The notes below the pieces were generated by a model. It had not been told where the DNA came from. It was given only the letters and a program-made list of their open reading frames with translations, and did no database searches. This document shows positions 53,783 to 61,903 of a stretch of DNA of 64,000 nucleotides, piece after piece. The position numbers and the translations under genes are program-made. The stretch is from the NCBI RefSeq assembly GCF_007997015.1, contig NZ_VOSM01000001.1:434001-498000 (forward strand), in the 5' to 3' direction. Numbering within the stretch: the first letter of the stretch is position 1; each line of letters opens with the position of its first letter. The DNA is from Lujinxingia vulgaris (GTDB lineage Bacteria; Myxococcota_A; Bradymonadia; Bradymonadales; Bradymonadaceae).

Positions 53783-55672
53783 TCAGGAGTCGTCGTCGGA
53801 GGCGTAGGGGTTGTTGGGCCCGAGCGTGGTCAGGTGCGGCGGCATCGGGGGCAGTCCCATGCGTTGCCAGCGGCGCTCAAACCAGCGGCGCCAGTAGAAG
53901 TTGGCGTCATGGCGAGGCCAGCCCAGGCTCTGGGGCTCATTGCCGGAGAGGCGCATCAGGGTGCGCTGAGCGTTGTAGCTCAAGTGGGGATCTTCGGCGA
54001 CGGCCTGGCAGAGCTCCCAGACGTAGCGCAGGCTGATCTCTTCGACTTGAAAACCTGCGATCTGGAAGCCGCGGGTCAGCCACTGATCGCGGGTGAGGCG
54101 GCGGTGCTCCTCGTACCAGGCGCGCCACAGGGCGGCCGGGGAGTCGTCGTCGGGGCGCGTGTCGAGGGCATGGGCGACGGCATTGAGATCGTGGTTGGTG
54201 AGGATGCGCAGGGCGTGTTCGATCTGGCGGCGCGTGATGGGGTCGGCCGGGTCCAGCGCCTCGATGAGGTCGGGGACCGGCGCCGGATCGTCGCGTCGGG
54301 CCAGGGCCTCGGCGGCGAGTGCAGCCAGAGGAAGTTGGCCTGCAGAGCCGAGATCGACGGCCTCGGGGCGTTTAAGAAGGCCGGCCAGCGCGAGGGTGGC
54401 GTCGGGATCGGCGGTGCGGGAGAGGCCGTGAATGATCTCGGCGATGACCCGGGGGTGGGTCTCAAAGTTGAGCCGGGAGCGCAGCGCCGGGAGGTGGCTG
54501 CCAAGGTCGGGGAGCGCGCGGGCGACGGCGGCGCGGACCCGGGGAGAGGGATCGTCGAGCAGGGGCAGGACCTTGCCGGCGGCGGAGCGAGCGCCGAGCA
54601 GCGCGAGTCGCTCGACGGCGGTCGCCCGGAGCGCGGGGGTGGGGCTGGCGAGGAGGTCGGTTGCGCGGCGCTCAGCCTCGCGGCGCGCGGAGAGGTCGGG
54701 GCGAAAGCCCGGGCCGCGTCGGCCGCGCTCCACACACCCGGAGGCCAGATCGAGCGGGGTGCAGTGGATGCGAAGATGAAAGTGATCGTCGTGAGGCAGC
54801 GCGCCGCCCGGTTGCACGAGCAGGGTGGCCGCGCGCTGCAGAAGTTCGCGGGGCGCGCCGCGGCGGCGGCCCTCGGCTAAGAGCATCGCGCGCAGCGGGT
54901 TGGAGATGAAGATGTATTGAAGCTCGGCTGCCTTTGAGCGCAGCAGGCCTTCGACGAGCGTCCAGTTTCGGGCGACATCGAAGTGCAGCATTTGCGGGGG
55001 CTGCGTCTCATCGATGGCGAGCAGGACCTGGCCCTGATCATCGAGGGAGAGAAGATCGTCGAGGAGCGCGGGGTTGCCCGCATCGTCGAGCATGAAGAAA
55101 GCGAGGTCGGCGTCGCGGCCGTTGTTGTGGCTCACTGAGTAGGGGATGTCGCCGCCGCCTTTGCGCCCGAAGTTGCCTAAAAAGACCACGCTGCCGGGGT
55201 GCTGCGCGGCGACGTGGGTGGCGGCGTTTTCGATGAGCGCGATCATCGGATCGGTGGTGTACATCAGCCCGCGGGTGCGCTGCACCGGGAGCACGGCCAG
55301 GTGCGGGTGAGGCAGGGGCAGAGGTCGGGCGTTGATCAGATGTCCGGTCACGACGTCGCCGACCGAGCGTGTGGGGGAGGCGTCTTCGTCGGGAAGATAG
55401 GGGAAGTAAGGATCGGAGGCGCCGACCTCGGGCAGCACCCAGAGCTCCGGGCCGGGCTGTGGCGGAGGGATATAAGGCGGCGGCTCGGGAGGTCGGGGCG
55501 CGGGCTCCACGACCACCACCGGCTCCGGCGCCGGGGGGCGCGGCGGCGGGGCGCTCTGGCAGGCCGAGAAGATCCACGTGAGACAGACCAGCGCCCCCGA
55601 CACCCCGGCCGCGCGCAGGCGTCGGCCGGGGCTCCATGAGGAGCGCGAGAAGATGTGGGGGGCGCAGGTCAT
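53783..55672 (-). CDS. LAS-type murein endopeptidase (MepA-like) fused to HEAT-like repeats
   Basis: A lipoprotein signal with lipobox FSAC (Cys38) is followed by a Pro-rich linker. The enzymatic part carries the metal ligands SHNNGRDAD (His182, Asp189) and DDHFHLR (His297, His299), as in MepA, the penicillin-insensitive D-Ala-mDAP endopeptidase. The last 300 residues add repeats such as SPTPALRATAVERLALLGA and DDPSPRVRAAVARALPDLGS, i.e. HEAT-like scaffolds not present in MepA itself (about 275 residues). Anchored in the envelope, it probably cleaves peptidoglycan cross-links, and the repeats may bind a partner. It lies just downstream of ridA (4-bp gap). Confidence 0.85.
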   Translation of the reverse strand: MTCAPHIFSRSSWSPGRRLRAAGVSGALVCLTWIFSACQSAPPPRPPAPEPVVVVEPAPRPPEPPPYIPPPQPGPELWVLPEVGASDPYFPYLPDEDASPTRSVGDVVTGHLINARPLPLPHPHLAVLPVQRTRGLMYTTDPMIALIENAATHVAAQHPGSVVFLGNFGRKGGGDIPYSVSHNNGRDADLAFFMLDDAGNPALLDDLLSLDDQGQVLLAIDETQPPQMLHFDVARNWTLVEGLLRSKAAELQYIFISNPLRAMLLAEGRRRGAPRELLQRAATLLVQPGGALPHDDHFHLRIHCTPLDLASGCVERGRRGPGFRPDLSARREAERRATDLLASPTPALRATAVERLALLGARSAAGKVLPLLDDPSPRVRAAVARALPDLGSHLPALRSRLNFETHPRVIAEIIHGLSRTADPDATLALAGLLKRPEAVDLGSAGQLPLAALAAEALARRDDPAPVPDLIEALDPADPITRRQIEHALRILTNHDLNAVAHALDTRPDDDSPAALWRAWYEEHRRLTRDQWLTRGFQIAGFQVEEISLRYVWELCQAVAEDPHLSYNAQRTLMRLSGNEPQSLGWPRHDANFYWRRWFERRWQRMGLPPMPPHLTTLGPNNPYASDDDS

Positions 55673-55676
55673 GTGC

Positions 55677-56069
55677 TCAGGCGGTGGGGGAGGCGGCGAT
55701 CACGTCGATCTCGACGAGCACGTCTTTGGGAAGACGCGAGACCTCCACGCAGGCGCGCGCCGGCGGGTTCTCGTCGAAGAAGGCGCCGTAGATGGCGTTA
55801 ACTTTCTGGAAGTCCTGCATGTTCTTCAAAAAGATCGTCGAGCGCAGCACGTGCGTGAAGTTAAGGCCGGCTGCGGCCAGGACGGCCTCCAGGTTGGCCA
55901 TGACCTGCCGGGTCTGGATCTCCACGCCGCCCTCCACCAGCTCGCCGGTGGCCGGGTCCAGCGCGATCTGACCGCTGACGAAGTAGAGGCCGTTGTAGCC
56001 CACGGCCTGGGAGTAGGGGCCGATGGCCTGGGGGGCGTTTTCGGTGCGGACGATGATCTTCTCAGTCAC
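55677..56069 (-). CDS. ridA: RidA-family enamine/imine deaminase
   Basis: GTG 56069 with GGAG 6 nt upstream gives a 130-residue protein, the usual length; the open frame upstream adds Pro-rich residues of no family character. RTENAPQAIGPYSQAV, GLYFVSGQIALDPATGEL and RACVEVSRLPKDVLVEIDVI are characteristic, including the Arg near the active site. RidA hydrolyses reactive enamines from PLP enzymes. Its neighbour MepA has no known link. Confidence 0.9.
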   Translation of the reverse strand: MTEKIIVRTENAPQAIGPYSQAVGYNGLYFVSGQIALDPATGELVEGGVEIQTRQVMANLEAVLAAAGLNFTHVLRSTIFLKNMQDFQKVNAIYGAFFDENPPARACVEVSRLPKDVLVEIDVIAASPTA

Positions 56070-56307
56070 GGTGACTCCATCTTGAGTTGGGGGGGCGAAA
56101 AAAGGAGGGGGCTCCGGCGGTGCTCCGCGCGGCGCAAGCTGGCAGAAGTATTGAGCAAGCTCGGGCCGCCCGCAAGGCCGGGCGATGTGAGTGCGGCGCA
56201 AAGGTGCTTTACCATCCTAAGGCGGCGGTGTTAGCTTCGCCCCTACCTGACGTGATTCACCATGAAGAAGTTGTTGAAATCTGTACCGCCCGGAGGCACG
56301 AGCAAGG

Positions 56308-59202
56308 ATGAGTCTACCTCTGAGTCGCGAAGTGGGATCTGTCTATCAGCAGGCCCAGAAATTAGCGGAGCATCGTGGGGAGCCGGTCAGCAGCGGGCAT
56401 GTGCTGCTGGCGCTCTTTGAGGTGCCCAACCAGGCGGCGACCTTTCTGACGGATCGGGCGATCTCGGTCTCACAGATGCGTCTTGCGCTGGAGCATGAGC
56501 GGGCTGAGCCGGCCGAGGTCATGTCGCGCGTGGGCGATCGCAGCCAGCGCCTGGCGTTGAGTGGCGGGGCCGAGGCGGTGACGAGTCTTCACCTGCTGGC
56601 GGCGCTGATCCGCGAGACGCGTGGGCAGGCCTACGGGCTGCTCTCGGCTTCGGGGGCAAATGTAGGGGCGATCCGCGCGGCGGTGATGAGTTATGCGACC
56701 TCCTCGCAGCCGGTGCCGCAGCGTTTTCAGCGAAGCGATGTGTTGCCGGCGTCTCGGCGCGGTGGACGAGAGGCGGCGGCCAGGCCGGTGGAGCAGTCGC
56801 TCACGCCGATCGGGCTGCATCCCTTCTTCAGCTCGGGTGGGCGAGGCGCGACCAGCGGTGCTGTGCCGCCGGCACAGATGCAGGTCGAAGAGGCGGAGGC
56901 GACGCTCGAAGAGCCCTCTTCACCGCAGCCGACTGCGACGCCGCCGCGAGCGCGCACAAGCCCCCGGGAGCGCGCCCCGCTGCGCGGGCCACGCTCCGGT
57001 CGCGGCGCGATCGACGCGCTGCGCGAGACCGGCGGGGGGCTCTCGCTGGATAACCACCCGGGCATCAACCGTGGCGGGAGGCCGCGTCAGGCGACGCGCC
57101 CCAACCCGGCGATTCAAGACGAGCAGCCGGAGCTGAAGGGTGACGCGCCTGCGCCGAAGGCTCCCGACGCCGGGGCGCCGGTGGCCGATGCGACCGACGA
57201 CGCCCGGAAGACCGCACGCAGCCTTGCTGAGAGGCTGCTGGCCCGCGGGGGGCTTGAGCCCGTGGAAGACGCGTCGAGCGAGCCGGCGGAGCCGGCGCGC
57301 GAGGTCGTCGATGTCAGCCGCAGCTCGCCATACACCGAGATCGCTCGCCCCGACGAAGATCTTGCGGCACGCTACGCGCTGAGTGAAGACGACTTCCCCA
57401 ACCTGGTGCGCTACGGCCGCAACCTCACCGAAGAGGCGGCGTTGGCCAACATCGACCCGGTGGTCGGGCGCGACACCGAGATCGCGCAGCTCATCGACAT
57501 TCTGGGCAAGCGCCGCTCCAACAACCCGCTGCTCGTTGGCGAGCCGGGCGTCGGTAAGACGGCGGTCGTTGAGGGGCTGGCCTGCCGGCTGGCCGAGATG
57601 GCCCGCGGCGGCATCGCCTTTGGCGAGCGCGTGATCGTGGAGCTTGAGATGGGCCGGCTTTTGAGCGGCACCCATCTTCGCGGAAGTTTTTCGGAGCGCC
57701 TGCTGGGCATCAAAGACGAAGTCGCACGCGCCGGCGGTCAGATCATCGTGTTCCTCGATGAGGTGCATACCTGGATCTCGGCCGGGGCCAGCGGCGACGG
57801 CACCGACGCGGCCGGTGAGCTGAAGACGGCGCTGGCGCGCGGGAAGTTCCCGTGCATCGGGGCCACGACCCACGATGAGTACCGCAAGTTCATTGAGAGT
57901 GACCCGGCCTTTGAGCGGCGTTTTCAGACGGTGACGGTGGAGGAGCCCGATGAGGCCACCGCGCTGCGCATCATCGAGGGCGTTCGCACCCATTATGAGC
58001 GGCATCACGGGGTGACGTTTACGCCCGACGCGCTGGCCGCCGCGGTGGGGCTCTCGGTGCGTTATGTGCATGACCGGCAGCTGCCCGATAAGGCCATCGG
58101 CGTGCTCGACCTGGCCGGGAGCCGTGCGGCGCGCCAGGGCATCAGGGAGGTCGATCGCGAAGCGATTGCGCGGGTGGTCGCCGATGTGGCGGGCATCCCC
58201 GCCGACCGCCTCACCGGCAGCGACCGCGAGCGCTTTTTGCATATGGAGGCGTTCCTCGCCAGAGGCGTCGTGGGCCATCAGGAGAGCGTGCGCACCATCT
58301 CGGAGCTTATTCGCCGCAACTACGCCGGCTTCCGCAGCAAGCGCCCGATCGGCAGCCTGCTCTTCCTGGGGCCGACCGGCGTCGGTAAGACCGAGATGGT
58401 CAAGGTGCTGGCGGACTTCCTCTTCCATGACCGCGACGCGATTGTGCGCCTGGATATGTCGGAGTTTATGGAGTCGCACTCGGTGAGCCGCTTTATCGGC
58501 GCGCCTCCCGGGTACGTGGGCTACGAGCAGGGCGGCCAGCTTACCGAGGCGGTGCGCCAGCGCCCCTACCAGGTGGTGCTGCTCGATGAGATCGAGAAGG
58601 CCCACCCGGACGTGCTCAACCTGCTCTTGCAGCTCTTTGATGAGGGGCGTCTTACCGATGGTCGCGGCCGGCAGGTGGATTTTTCCAACACGCTCGTGAT
58701 CATGACCAGCAACCTGGGCGCCGACGCCTTTGATGCGGCGCCGCAGGAGAGTCGCGGGGCGCGTATCGGGTTTGGGGCGCGGGCGCTGAGCCCGCGCGAG
58801 GAGACGCGCCAGCGCGACGGGCTGCGCGATGAGGTGCTCACCGCGGCCAAGGGGCATTTTACGCCGGAGTTGTGGAACCGCATCGACGAGCGGCTGGTGT
58901 TTATGCCGCTGACCCGCGAGGAGGTCGCGCGCATCGCCACCTTGCAGCTGGGCGACAGCCAGCGGCGCCTGTGGGAAGAGAGCGCGATTCGCCTGGAGTT
59001 CGACGACGCGGTCGTCGACCACCTCATCGCCAACGGCGGCTACGACGCTCGCCTGGGCGCGCGGCCGATGCGCCAGACGATTCAGCGCCTGGTCGAGGGC
59101 GCGGTCGCCCAGGAGATCTTGTCGGGGCGTGTGGTGCGCGGCGGCACGATTCGGGTCGTGGTCGATGGGGAGCGGCTGCGCTGCGAGACGCTGGCAGGAT
59201 AA
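56308..59202 (+). CDS. ClpA-like AAA+ unfoldase with extended linker
   Basis: The 964-residue protein has a Clp N domain (residues 1-130), a disordered Pro/Arg/Ala-rich linker (about 140-350), and two AAA+ domains: Walker A1 GEPGVGKT (411-418), Walker B1 DEVH (484-487), Walker A2 GPTGVGKT (688-695), Walker B2 LLDEIEKA. No ClpB-type middle coiled coil is present. In D2, ARIGFGARALS places an IGF tripeptide (820-822) at the site of the ClpP-docking loop (IGL in ClpA, IGF in ClpX), so partnership with ClpP is inferred. No clpS or clpP is in the window. The linker is long compared with the family's usual short one. Confidence 0.85.
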   Translation: MSLPLSREVGSVYQQAQKLAEHRGEPVSSGHVLLALFEVPNQAATFLTDRAISVSQMRLALEHERAEPAEVMSRVGDRSQRLALSGGAEAVTSLHLLAALIRETRGQAYGLLSASGANVGAIRAAVMSYATSSQPVPQRFQRSDVLPASRRGGREAAARPVEQSLTPIGLHPFFSSGGRGATSGAVPPAQMQVEEAEATLEEPSSPQPTATPPRARTSPRERAPLRGPRSGRGAIDALRETGGGLSLDNHPGINRGGRPRQATRPNPAIQDEQPELKGDAPAPKAPDAGAPVADATDDARKTARSLAERLLARGGLEPVEDASSEPAEPAREVVDVSRSSPYTEIARPDEDLAARYALSEDDFPNLVRYGRNLTEEAALANIDPVVGRDTEIAQLIDILGKRRSNNPLLVGEPGVGKTAVVEGLACRLAEMARGGIAFGERVIVELEMGRLLSGTHLRGSFSERLLGIKDEVARAGGQIIVFLDEVHTWISAGASGDGTDAAGELKTALARGKFPCIGATTHDEYRKFIESDPAFERRFQTVTVEEPDEATALRIIEGVRTHYERHHGVTFTPDALAAAVGLSVRYVHDRQLPDKAIGVLDLAGSRAARQGIREVDREAIARVVADVAGIPADRLTGSDRERFLHMEAFLARGVVGHQESVRTISELIRRNYAGFRSKRPIGSLLFLGPTGVGKTEMVKVLADFLFHDRDAIVRLDMSEFMESHSVSRFIGAPPGYVGYEQGGQLTEAVRQRPYQVVLLDEIEKAHPDVLNLLLQLFDEGRLTDGRGRQVDFSNTLVIMTSNLGADAFDAAPQESRGARIGFGARALSPREETRQRDGLRDEVLTAAKGHFTPELWNRIDERLVFMPLTREEVARIATLQLGDSQRRLWEESAIRLEFDDAVVDHLIANGGYDARLGARPMRQTIQRLVEGAVAQEILSGRVVRGGTIRVVVDGERLRCETLAG

Positions 59203-59205
59203 ACG

Positions 59206-59245
59206 CACTCGCGGCGCCGGAGAGGCGCCGCAAGTGTGATCTTTT
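59206..59245 (+). terminator. Terminator after the ClpA-like gene
   Basis: GCGGCGCC (59211-59218) pairs with GGCGCCGC (59224-59231) around GGAGA; CACT and AGTG extend the stem with a bulge. A TCTTTTTG tract follows. Confidence 0.75.
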
Positions 59246-59275
59246 TGATAAAACGAGGGGAGCGCGCTTTTTTCG

Positions 59276-60130
59276 TCAGTCGTCTTCAGGCGGCTGCATC
59301 AAGCGTCGTGCGCGCTCGGTGAGAAGATCGTAGATCGCCAGCAGGTCGCTCTCATCGCCCAGGCTGGCGAGCGCCTGGCGGTGCTGCTCGATGGTGTGTT
59401 CATCGCCGCGGGCTACCGGGCCGCTGAGCGCGCGGGCGGGCGGGTTGCGGCTGAGGTTGTCGAGGCTTGAGCCCGCCAGCTCCACGAGCGCGGTGCGGGC
59501 GATGTCGGGATCGATGTGGGCCTGGGCGGCGATGTCGATCGAGGCGTCGATGAGGCTGACCAGGAGGTTGGCCGCGGTGACGGCGGCGGCGTGGTAGTAG
59601 GGTTTGGTCTGAGGCTCGATGCGCTGGGGGGCGATGCCCGCCGGACGCAGGAGTTCCTGGAGAAGTTCGACGGCGCGGTCGTCGCCCTCGACGCTCCAGA
59701 AGGTGCGGTGGAAGCGTTGCACCGCGCGCACAGGCTCGGTGATGGCCTGGAGGGGATGAAGTGAGGCGACGGCGCAGCCGGCCGGGGCCGGTCGGAGCTC
59801 GGTGCTGGCGAGGCTGCCGGAGGTGTGCACGAGCACCGAGCCGGGCGCGATGTGGTCGGCCAGCGCGTGGGCGGTGGTGGCGATGGCGTCGTCGACGACG
59901 GTCAGCCAGACCAGCGCAGGCTCATTGAGATGCGCCAGGAGCGCTTCGGGCAGGGCGCCGAAGGTGCGGGCACCCGGAGCCGGAGGGGCGGCGTGGGCTG
60001 CGGCCTCGGTGCGGTTCCAGGTCGCTTTGACGCGCGCGCCAAGCTGATGGGCGAGCAGGTGCAGAGCCTGCCCCACGCGCCCGTAACCCACGATGATCCA
60101 GGGCAAGTCGTCGGAGGTGGAGGTGCTCAT
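59276..60130 (-). CDS. Rossmann-like/DUF2520 protein
   Basis: The 284-residue protein begins with a nucleotide-binding segment IVGYGRVGQALHLLAHQLGA (GxGxxG) and has the DUF2520 C-terminal domain with the pattern VASLHPLQAI and QRIEPQTKPYYHAAAVTAAN. Such proteins resemble 6-phosphogluconate dehydrogenase-like oxidoreductases; the substrate is unknown. Its start overlaps the stop of nadD by 4 bp (ATGA), so translation is coupled, which suggests a link to NAD metabolism at least by expression. Confidence 0.82.
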   Translation of the reverse strand: MSTSTSDDLPWIIVGYGRVGQALHLLAHQLGARVKATWNRTEAAAHAAPPAPGARTFGALPEALLAHLNEPALVWLTVVDDAIATTAHALADHIAPGSVLVHTSGSLASTELRPAPAGCAVASLHPLQAITEPVRAVQRFHRTFWSVEGDDRAVELLQELLRPAGIAPQRIEPQTKPYYHAAAVTAANLLVSLIDASIDIAAQAHIDPDIARTALVELAGSSLDNLSRNPPARALSGPVARGDEHTIEQHRQALASLGDESDLLAIYDLLTERARRLMQPPEDD

Positions 60131-60711
60131 GCGCAGTGCGTACCCAGGTAGAGCTGATGATGATCGATGATGTCGAGCACGTCGGCCGGGATCCAGGCGC
60201 GCACGCTCTCGTAGTCGCAGCGCGCCAGCGCATCGCGGATGATGGTGGAGCTGATGTCCGGGAGCTCCAGGTCGATCTTATCGGGTGAGGTGCCCATAGC
60301 GTGGCCGCGACGGCCCACGACGATGAGGTTGACCATCTCCATCAGCTCGTCCCAGCGCTTCCAGCGGTCAACTTCGCTTAAGATGTCGGCGCCAACCACC
60401 AGCGAGAAGCGGGTGTGGGGGTGGCGCTCCTTGAGCGCGCTGACCGTATCGATGGTGCGGCTCTCCCCGCCGAGCTCGCGCTCGATCTCCGAGATGCGAA
60501 CATCGCGAAAGGGCGCGATCGCCGCCTGGCACATGGCTTTGCGGGCCTCAAAGCTGGCCAGGTCTTTGTTGAAGGCGTGCTGGTAGGTGGGAATCCACCA
60601 GACCTCGTCGACGGGCTGGGTCTGCAAGACCCACAGCGTGGCCAGGGTGTGGCAGACGTGCGGCGGGTTGAAGCTGCCGCCGAAGAGCGCGACGTGTTGG
60701 GGATCAGTCAT
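60127..60711 (-). CDS. nadD: Nicotinate-nucleotide adenylyltransferase
   Basis: VALFGGSFNPPHVCHTLA is the (T/H)xGH-type signature of the adenylyltransferase and ISSTIIRDAL the C-terminal motif. It makes deamido-NAD in the NAD pathway. At 194 residues it is of family length. It overlaps the NamZ-like gene by 8 bp and the DUF2520 gene by 4 bp. Confidence 0.93.
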   Translation of the reverse strand: MTDPQHVALFGGSFNPPHVCHTLATLWVLQTQPVDEVWWIPTYQHAFNKDLASFEARKAMCQAAIAPFRDVRISEIERELGGESRTIDTVSALKERHPHTRFSLVVGADILSEVDRWKRWDELMEMVNLIVVGRRGHAMGTSPDKIDLELPDISSTIIRDALARCDYESVRAWIPADVLDIIDHHQLYLGTHCA

Positions 60712-61903
60712 GATAGAGCAAACACTCAGTGCGGCGGGACTCGAACTCGGCGCGGGCGGTGCGATTGGCCATGGCGAGTTCGCGAGGATCGACGCCGTCT
60801 TCCAGCGCCTTACGCTGGGCCGGGTCGCCCAGCAGAAGGTCGATGGCCAGGCGGTCTTTTACGAACTCGTAGGCCTGCTCGCGCCATTTAAAGTCGGAGC
60901 TACCCTGGGCGATGACGCCGGCGATGATCGCGTAGCTCAAGGTCAGGCTGCGCAGGCGACGCCGGTCGGTGATGTGAAGTTGCAGACCGCGGCAGGTCTG
61001 GCCGGCGTGTTTTTGAAACATCGGCCGAAAGGCGACCAGCCGGTAGGCGACGCCCTCCAACTTCAGGGATTCGAGGTAGGCTTTTAAGACCGGCGCGTCA
61101 ACATAGGGAGCCCCTACGAGCTCAAAAGGGCGTGTGGTGCCGCGGGCCTCGCTTAAGTTGGTGCCCTCGATCAGGCACTGGCCCGGGTAGACGGTGGCGG
61201 TGTCCAGGGTGGGCATGTTCGGGCTGGGCATCACCCAGGGGAGCCCGGTCTGGTCGAACCACATCGCGCGCTTCCAGCCCCGGAGCTCGACGACCTCGAG
61301 CTCACACCGCCAGTCGGTGAAGCGGTTAAAGTAATGCGCGAGCTCGCCGGCGGTCATGGCGTGGCGGGTGGCGATGGGCTGCATGCCCACAAAGGAGTCG
61401 TAGCCTTCAAGGACGATGTTGCCCTCGATGTCGACGCCGTTGATGGGGTTGGGGCGGTCGAGCACCGTCACCGGAATCGACGCCTCACCGCAGGCCTGCA
61501 TCATCAGCCCGATGGTGTAGACGTAGGTGTAGTAGCGCGCGCCGATGTCCTGAATGTCGCAGATGACGCGGTCGAGGCCCTCGAGGTGTTCCTGGCGAGG
61601 TTTGAGGCTCTCGAAGGTGTGGCCGTAGAGGCTGATGCAGGGGAGCCCGGAGAGCGGGTCGACGGTCTCTTCGACGACCTCCATATCCTGGGCCTCGGCG
61701 CGCACGCCGTGCTCGGGACCGAAGAGGCGCACGATGTTAAGTCCGGCCTCGCGCAGCGCCTCGATGGCGTGGTCAAGCGAGGCGGTGATGCTCGTGGGGT
61801 TGACCAGCAGCCCCAGCCGCTGGCCCTTGAGCGCGTTGAGACGCTCGGGCTCGGCCAGAAGACGGTCCAGGCCGGTTTGCACGACGGGGGCAGAGAGGGT
61901 CAT
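60704..61903 (-). CDS. NamZ-like (DUF1343) exo-beta-N-acetylmuramidase-family protein
   Basis: The family signatures are clear: RLGLLVNPTSITASLDHAI, RLFGPEHGVRAEAQD, VICDIQDIGARYYTYVYTIG, PNPINGVDIEG and MPTLDTATVYPGQCLIEGTN. NamZ enzymes cleave N-acetylmuramic acid from the non-reducing ends of peptidoglycan fragments. There is no signal peptide, so this copy is probably cytoplasmic, in contrast to secreted NamZ proteins. ATG 61903 overlaps the stop of the upstream sensor gene by 4 bp. A role in wall turnover products (MurNAc recycling) is inferred. Confidence 0.85.
   Translation of the reverse strand: MTLSAPVVQTGLDRLLAEPERLNALKGQRLGLLVNPTSITASLDHAIEALREAGLNIVRLFGPEHGVRAEAQDMEVVEETVDPLSGLPCISLYGHTFESLKPRQEHLEGLDRVICDIQDIGARYYTYVYTIGLMMQACGEASIPVTVLDRPNPINGVDIEGNIVLEGYDSFVGMQPIATRHAMTAGELAHYFNRFTDWRCELEVVELRGWKRAMWFDQTGLPWVMPSPNMPTLDTATVYPGQCLIEGTNLSEARGTTRPFELVGAPYVDAPVLKAYLESLKLEGVAYRLVAFRPMFQKHAGQTCRGLQLHITDRRRLRSLTLSYAIIAGVIAQGSSDFKWREQAYEFVKDRLAIDLLLGDPAQRKALEDGVDPRELAMANRTARAEFESRRTECLLYHD

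Noticed and set aside
56920-59208. 762-residue minus-strand frame opposite the ClpA-like gene
   Set aside because: Antisense shadow of a protein with intact Walker motifs.
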